Source of the DNA: an uncultured Marvinbryantia sp.
GTDB lineage: Bacteria; Bacillota; Clostridia; Lachnospirales; Lachnospiraceae
Assembly: GCA_937915375.1 (NCBI GenBank)
Contig: CALDMO010000017.1
Coordinates: 58,952 to 122,951 of the forward strand
Length of the DNA stretch: 64,000 nt
Direction of reading: 5' to 3'
In this document: positions 61,560 through 64,000 of the stretch, one piece after another
Layout: the number at the start of each line of letters is the position of its first letter
How positions within the stretch are numbered: position 1 is the stretch's first letter
Notes under the pieces: generated by a model
The model's input: the letters and a program-made list of their open reading frames with translations, nothing else
What the model was told of the DNA's origin: nothing
Databases searched by the model: none
Translations under genes and position numbers: made by a program

Positions 61560-64000
61560 TTATTCCCCCTGTCTCATCCGCTCTGTCAGGCTTCCTTTCG
61601 TGAGAAAATGAAGACAAAGCAACGGTACAGCCACTGCGAATATCCCCAATACTGCAGTAAAGAGCCACAGCGGCAGAAAGGAACAGGTATAGACCATGCT
61701 CCATGATCCCGCTGCTTCTAGAAAGGAACAGGTATAGACCATGCTCCATGATCCCGCTGCTTCTACTATCTTCGGCATAAAGAAACAGTCAAAAAGTATG
61801 GTCACAGGAATCAGGATCACAAGCATCAATCCAGCATGTAAGATTCCTTCCAGAAGGAGAAGCTTTTGAAGCTGCGCCCGTGTCATACCAAGGCTTTCAT
61901 ATACCGCAAATTCTCCTTTCCGGCTTACGGTTTTACTCACCAGCATATTGATAAAATTCATCAGCGCGATTCCGGTGAGCACCAGTCCGATCACCAGGTC
62001 CGGAAGTACCAGGTTCAGTCGCGCTACGCGGAAGTTTTCCTGATACTCGCTGCGCCGTACAACACCGACTCCCCGGTTCAGTCCCTGTTCGTATTCATCC
62101 AGATAAACTTCAAATTCTTTCTGCTGCCCTCTGTCAATATTTACTGCCAGCTGACGGTACGCCTGCCCTGGAAACAACTGATCAAAGGCTTCCAACGGTA
62201 GGATATATACAATGTTAAAGGCAGCCTCCAAACTTTCTGTTCCTCGAAGATACGTTTCATCATGCATTACAGAACCCATGACCGTAAACTTCTGCCCCAT
62301 GAGTTCTACCTCTTCTCCTTCGACCGGTGAGGACAATCCCTCGTGATAAGCTCCGCCAACCAGTACAAATTCTCCGGAAGCAAATGCCTTTTCATCAAAG
62401 CTGCCGCTGGTAAACGGCGAATATTCCTGCAGATAATCCAGATACACCCCATCCATCCCAATGACCAGACCGGTATACGTTCCTGTCTCTTCCAGTTTTG
62501 CCAGTCCGTCCAGCCATTCAGGAAATGCCTTCTGGGTTTCCCGCAGGGTCTGCGTCTCATCATAGGGCTGGTCATAAAATGCCGTGATCCGTTCAACCAG
62601 TTCCTTTGAAGCTGTCATGGGAACTTCGTGGCTTTTCAGCACACTGACAGTGGCAATCTCCGGACGCTTTTTCAGTTCTTCTACAGTTTTTTCTGTAATT
62701 CCCTCATTTCTTTCGTTATACTGCTGCTGAGAAAGATATGCGGAACCGTCGCATAAACTGTAATCCCAGGGAAACATGGACGAAAGATAGCGATCTTCTT
62801 TGACGCTGATATAACGAATCCACACGGAATTTAAAAGAAGTACCGCTAAAAGCAAAGATACCACCGACAAAAGGGTACGCCAGCGGTTTTTTCCCAGCAT
62901 CCGAAACGCAAGCTGTGCCAATGTCATACGGCCATCTGCCTTTTGTTTTCGTTTGGAAAGCCGCGCGTAAGCATTGCCTGTCATTTCTGCCGGAGTCTTT
63001 CTGGAAAGACGGAAGGACGGCAGAAGATATGCCAGTAAAACCGTTGTCGCTGTACATAAAAACGCTGCCGCAAAGGGCTGCCAGGACAGGAAATACAGAG
63101 CCGGATTTTGCTCCATTCCGATAATCACGCGCCCGGTGATAAAATAGTGAAGTATAAATCCAATCAGCCATCCGGGAACCGACCCCAGCAGAGAGACAAG
63201 CATTCCCTGTTCCATCAGCATTTGTCGAATCTGTCGCGGCGTCATTCCCAGAGATTTCAGCTCTGCATAAAACAAATGCTCTCTATCCGCAGCTACATGG
63301 ACAATGCTGTAAACCATCAGATATCCGCACAGCACTACCAGAAGAGCCACATATAATAAGGACGCGCCTGCCGTCCTGCCATTTCTGTACGGGCATCCTG
63401 GTAAGCCAGATTCGTGGTATAGGTACAGCCTGTCACCCCCTGCTGGGAAAGGAGCAGTTCTGCCTGTTCCTCTAAATTTTTTGGCTGATGCAGGTTTACC
63501 CCAAGAGTTACATTTGTAGCGGATTCTTCATCGTAATCCGGCAGAAGCTTCTTCGCCTCCTCCTTCGTGATCCAGGCGCAGGCTTCCGAAAAATTTGTAG
63601 GACTTGCCCACCATCCGCAGAGAGTAAACGATGTGGTATGTTCTTCTCCCTTCGGATCTGTCCAGTCAATGGATACTGGACTTCCTATCTCATGGGGTAC
63701 ACCAAGGGAATCCATGGTAAACTCATCCAGAGCGATTTCTCCATTTTTCCGAGGCAGTGTTCCCACAGTCGGAACAGATAACACTGTCTTGGCATAGGCG
63801 CGGTCTGTCACCGCCAGCTTAATGCTTCTTTGCCCGATTACCGGGTTGGATAATCTTCCGATAGTACTTAAACGCACGGTGCTTTTGATATTGCTGTTCC
63901 CGGCAAGGGTATCCGCCTGTTTTTCCGTGAGTCCTGTATAAAGAATATGGCTGGTGGAGCCATAAGAATACTGGTAATTCAATAAATAAGCGTCTTCTAC
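61560..64000 (-). pseudogene. FtsX-type ABC permease, frameshifted, cut by window edge
   Basis: One permease split in two frames. The part from the right edge to 63335 ends TEMAGRQARPYYMWLFW and stop; the second part from 63350 starts MALLVVLCGYLMVYSIVH. Reading the sequence just before the switch in the second frame gives TAGASLLYVALLVVLCGY, the expected run into the helix, so a single-base change near 63.36 kb explains the break. Coupling motifs (LKSLGMTPRQIRQ, YESLGMTRAQLQK) are otherwise intact. In the last helix region 45 bases are duplicated in frame. Two polypeptides could still be made, but function is doubtful. The 5' end lies outside the window. Confidence 0.82.
61675..61764. repeat. 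Perfect 45-bp tandem duplication inside the permease
   Basis: Bases 61675-61719 and 61720-61764 are identical and directly adjacent. In the protein this doubles a 15-residue block (EAAGSWSMVYTCSFL), keeping the frame. Identity of both copies indicates a recent slippage event, or an assembly or amplification artefact. Confidence 0.9.

Noticed and set aside
1..64000. CRISPR arrays, tRNA/rRNA genes, complete insertion sequences
   Set aside because: Looked for regularly spaced repeats, cloverleaf-like or rRNA stretches and transposase motifs; none was found.

Overview
The window looks like chromosomal DNA of a Gram-positive, moderate-GC Clostridia, most probably a Lachnospiraceae gut anaerobe. 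I infer this from gene families and gene order only: the TIGR03960/TIGR03936 pair followed by a short RNase G, rplU-prp-rpmA-obgE, a mreBCD-mrdA-minCDE-rodA wall and division cluster, the mutS-mutL-miaA run, and L27 with a Prp-cleavable leader. No species name can be supported.

Layout. 1-3.3 kb: end of a histidine operon (hisB, an unusual HisF-like/HisI/HisE fusion), small unknown genes and ogt. 3.3-3.7 kb: a decayed leucine-rich-repeat membrane protein. 3.9-12.0 kb: a dense housekeeping run (radical SAM pair, rng, L21 leader, rplU, prp, rpmA, obgE, yhbY, nadD, yqeK, rsfS). 12.1-12.8 kb: lexA, reversed, behind LexA boxes. 13.0-16.4 kb: an AT-rich accessory locus for carbohydrate use, partly destroyed (intact permease 1, broken permease 2, broken AraC regulator, intact GH172-type gene). 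16.4-18.5 kb: a ZTP riboswitch controlling a split purH function (PurO-like IMP cyclohydrolase plus AICAR transformylase). 18.5-23.7 kb: a HAD phosphatase, an SOS-controlled LysM protein resembling YneA, a CAP-domain secreted protein, a MATE exporter and a XerS-like recombinase. 23.7-53 kb: all genes leftward: dtd, lspA-rlu-aroB, ylmH-sepF-yggS, the wall/division cluster, radC, two flavoproteins, miaA, mutL, mutS. 53-64 kb: an accessory end with integrase and ParE-toxin debris, a GHKL/LytTR two-component system and FtsX-type ABC exporters, one of them broken by a frameshift and carrying a 45-bp tandem duplication.

The most interesting feature is at 23.7 kb. Intact genes to the left read rightward (lexA excepted) and all intact genes to the right read leftward, as expected where replication forks converge. 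At that point sits a XerS-like recombinase gene whose stop codon runs into a perfect 16-bp inverted repeat. Its half-site TTATGTAAAC resembles the XerD half of known dif sites. I propose this as a candidate single-recombinase dif/Xer module at or near the replication terminus. A second coherent system is the SOS circuit: lexA with its own boxes, and a consensus promoter with three LexA boxes driving the YneA-like LysM protein.

Several familiar enzymes have lost expected catalytic residues: the HisE domain (EExxE absent), methylglyoxal synthase (catalytic Asp is Val) and an MreB-like ATPase (altered phosphate motif). No tRNA, rRNA, CRISPR array or intact insertion sequence was seen.
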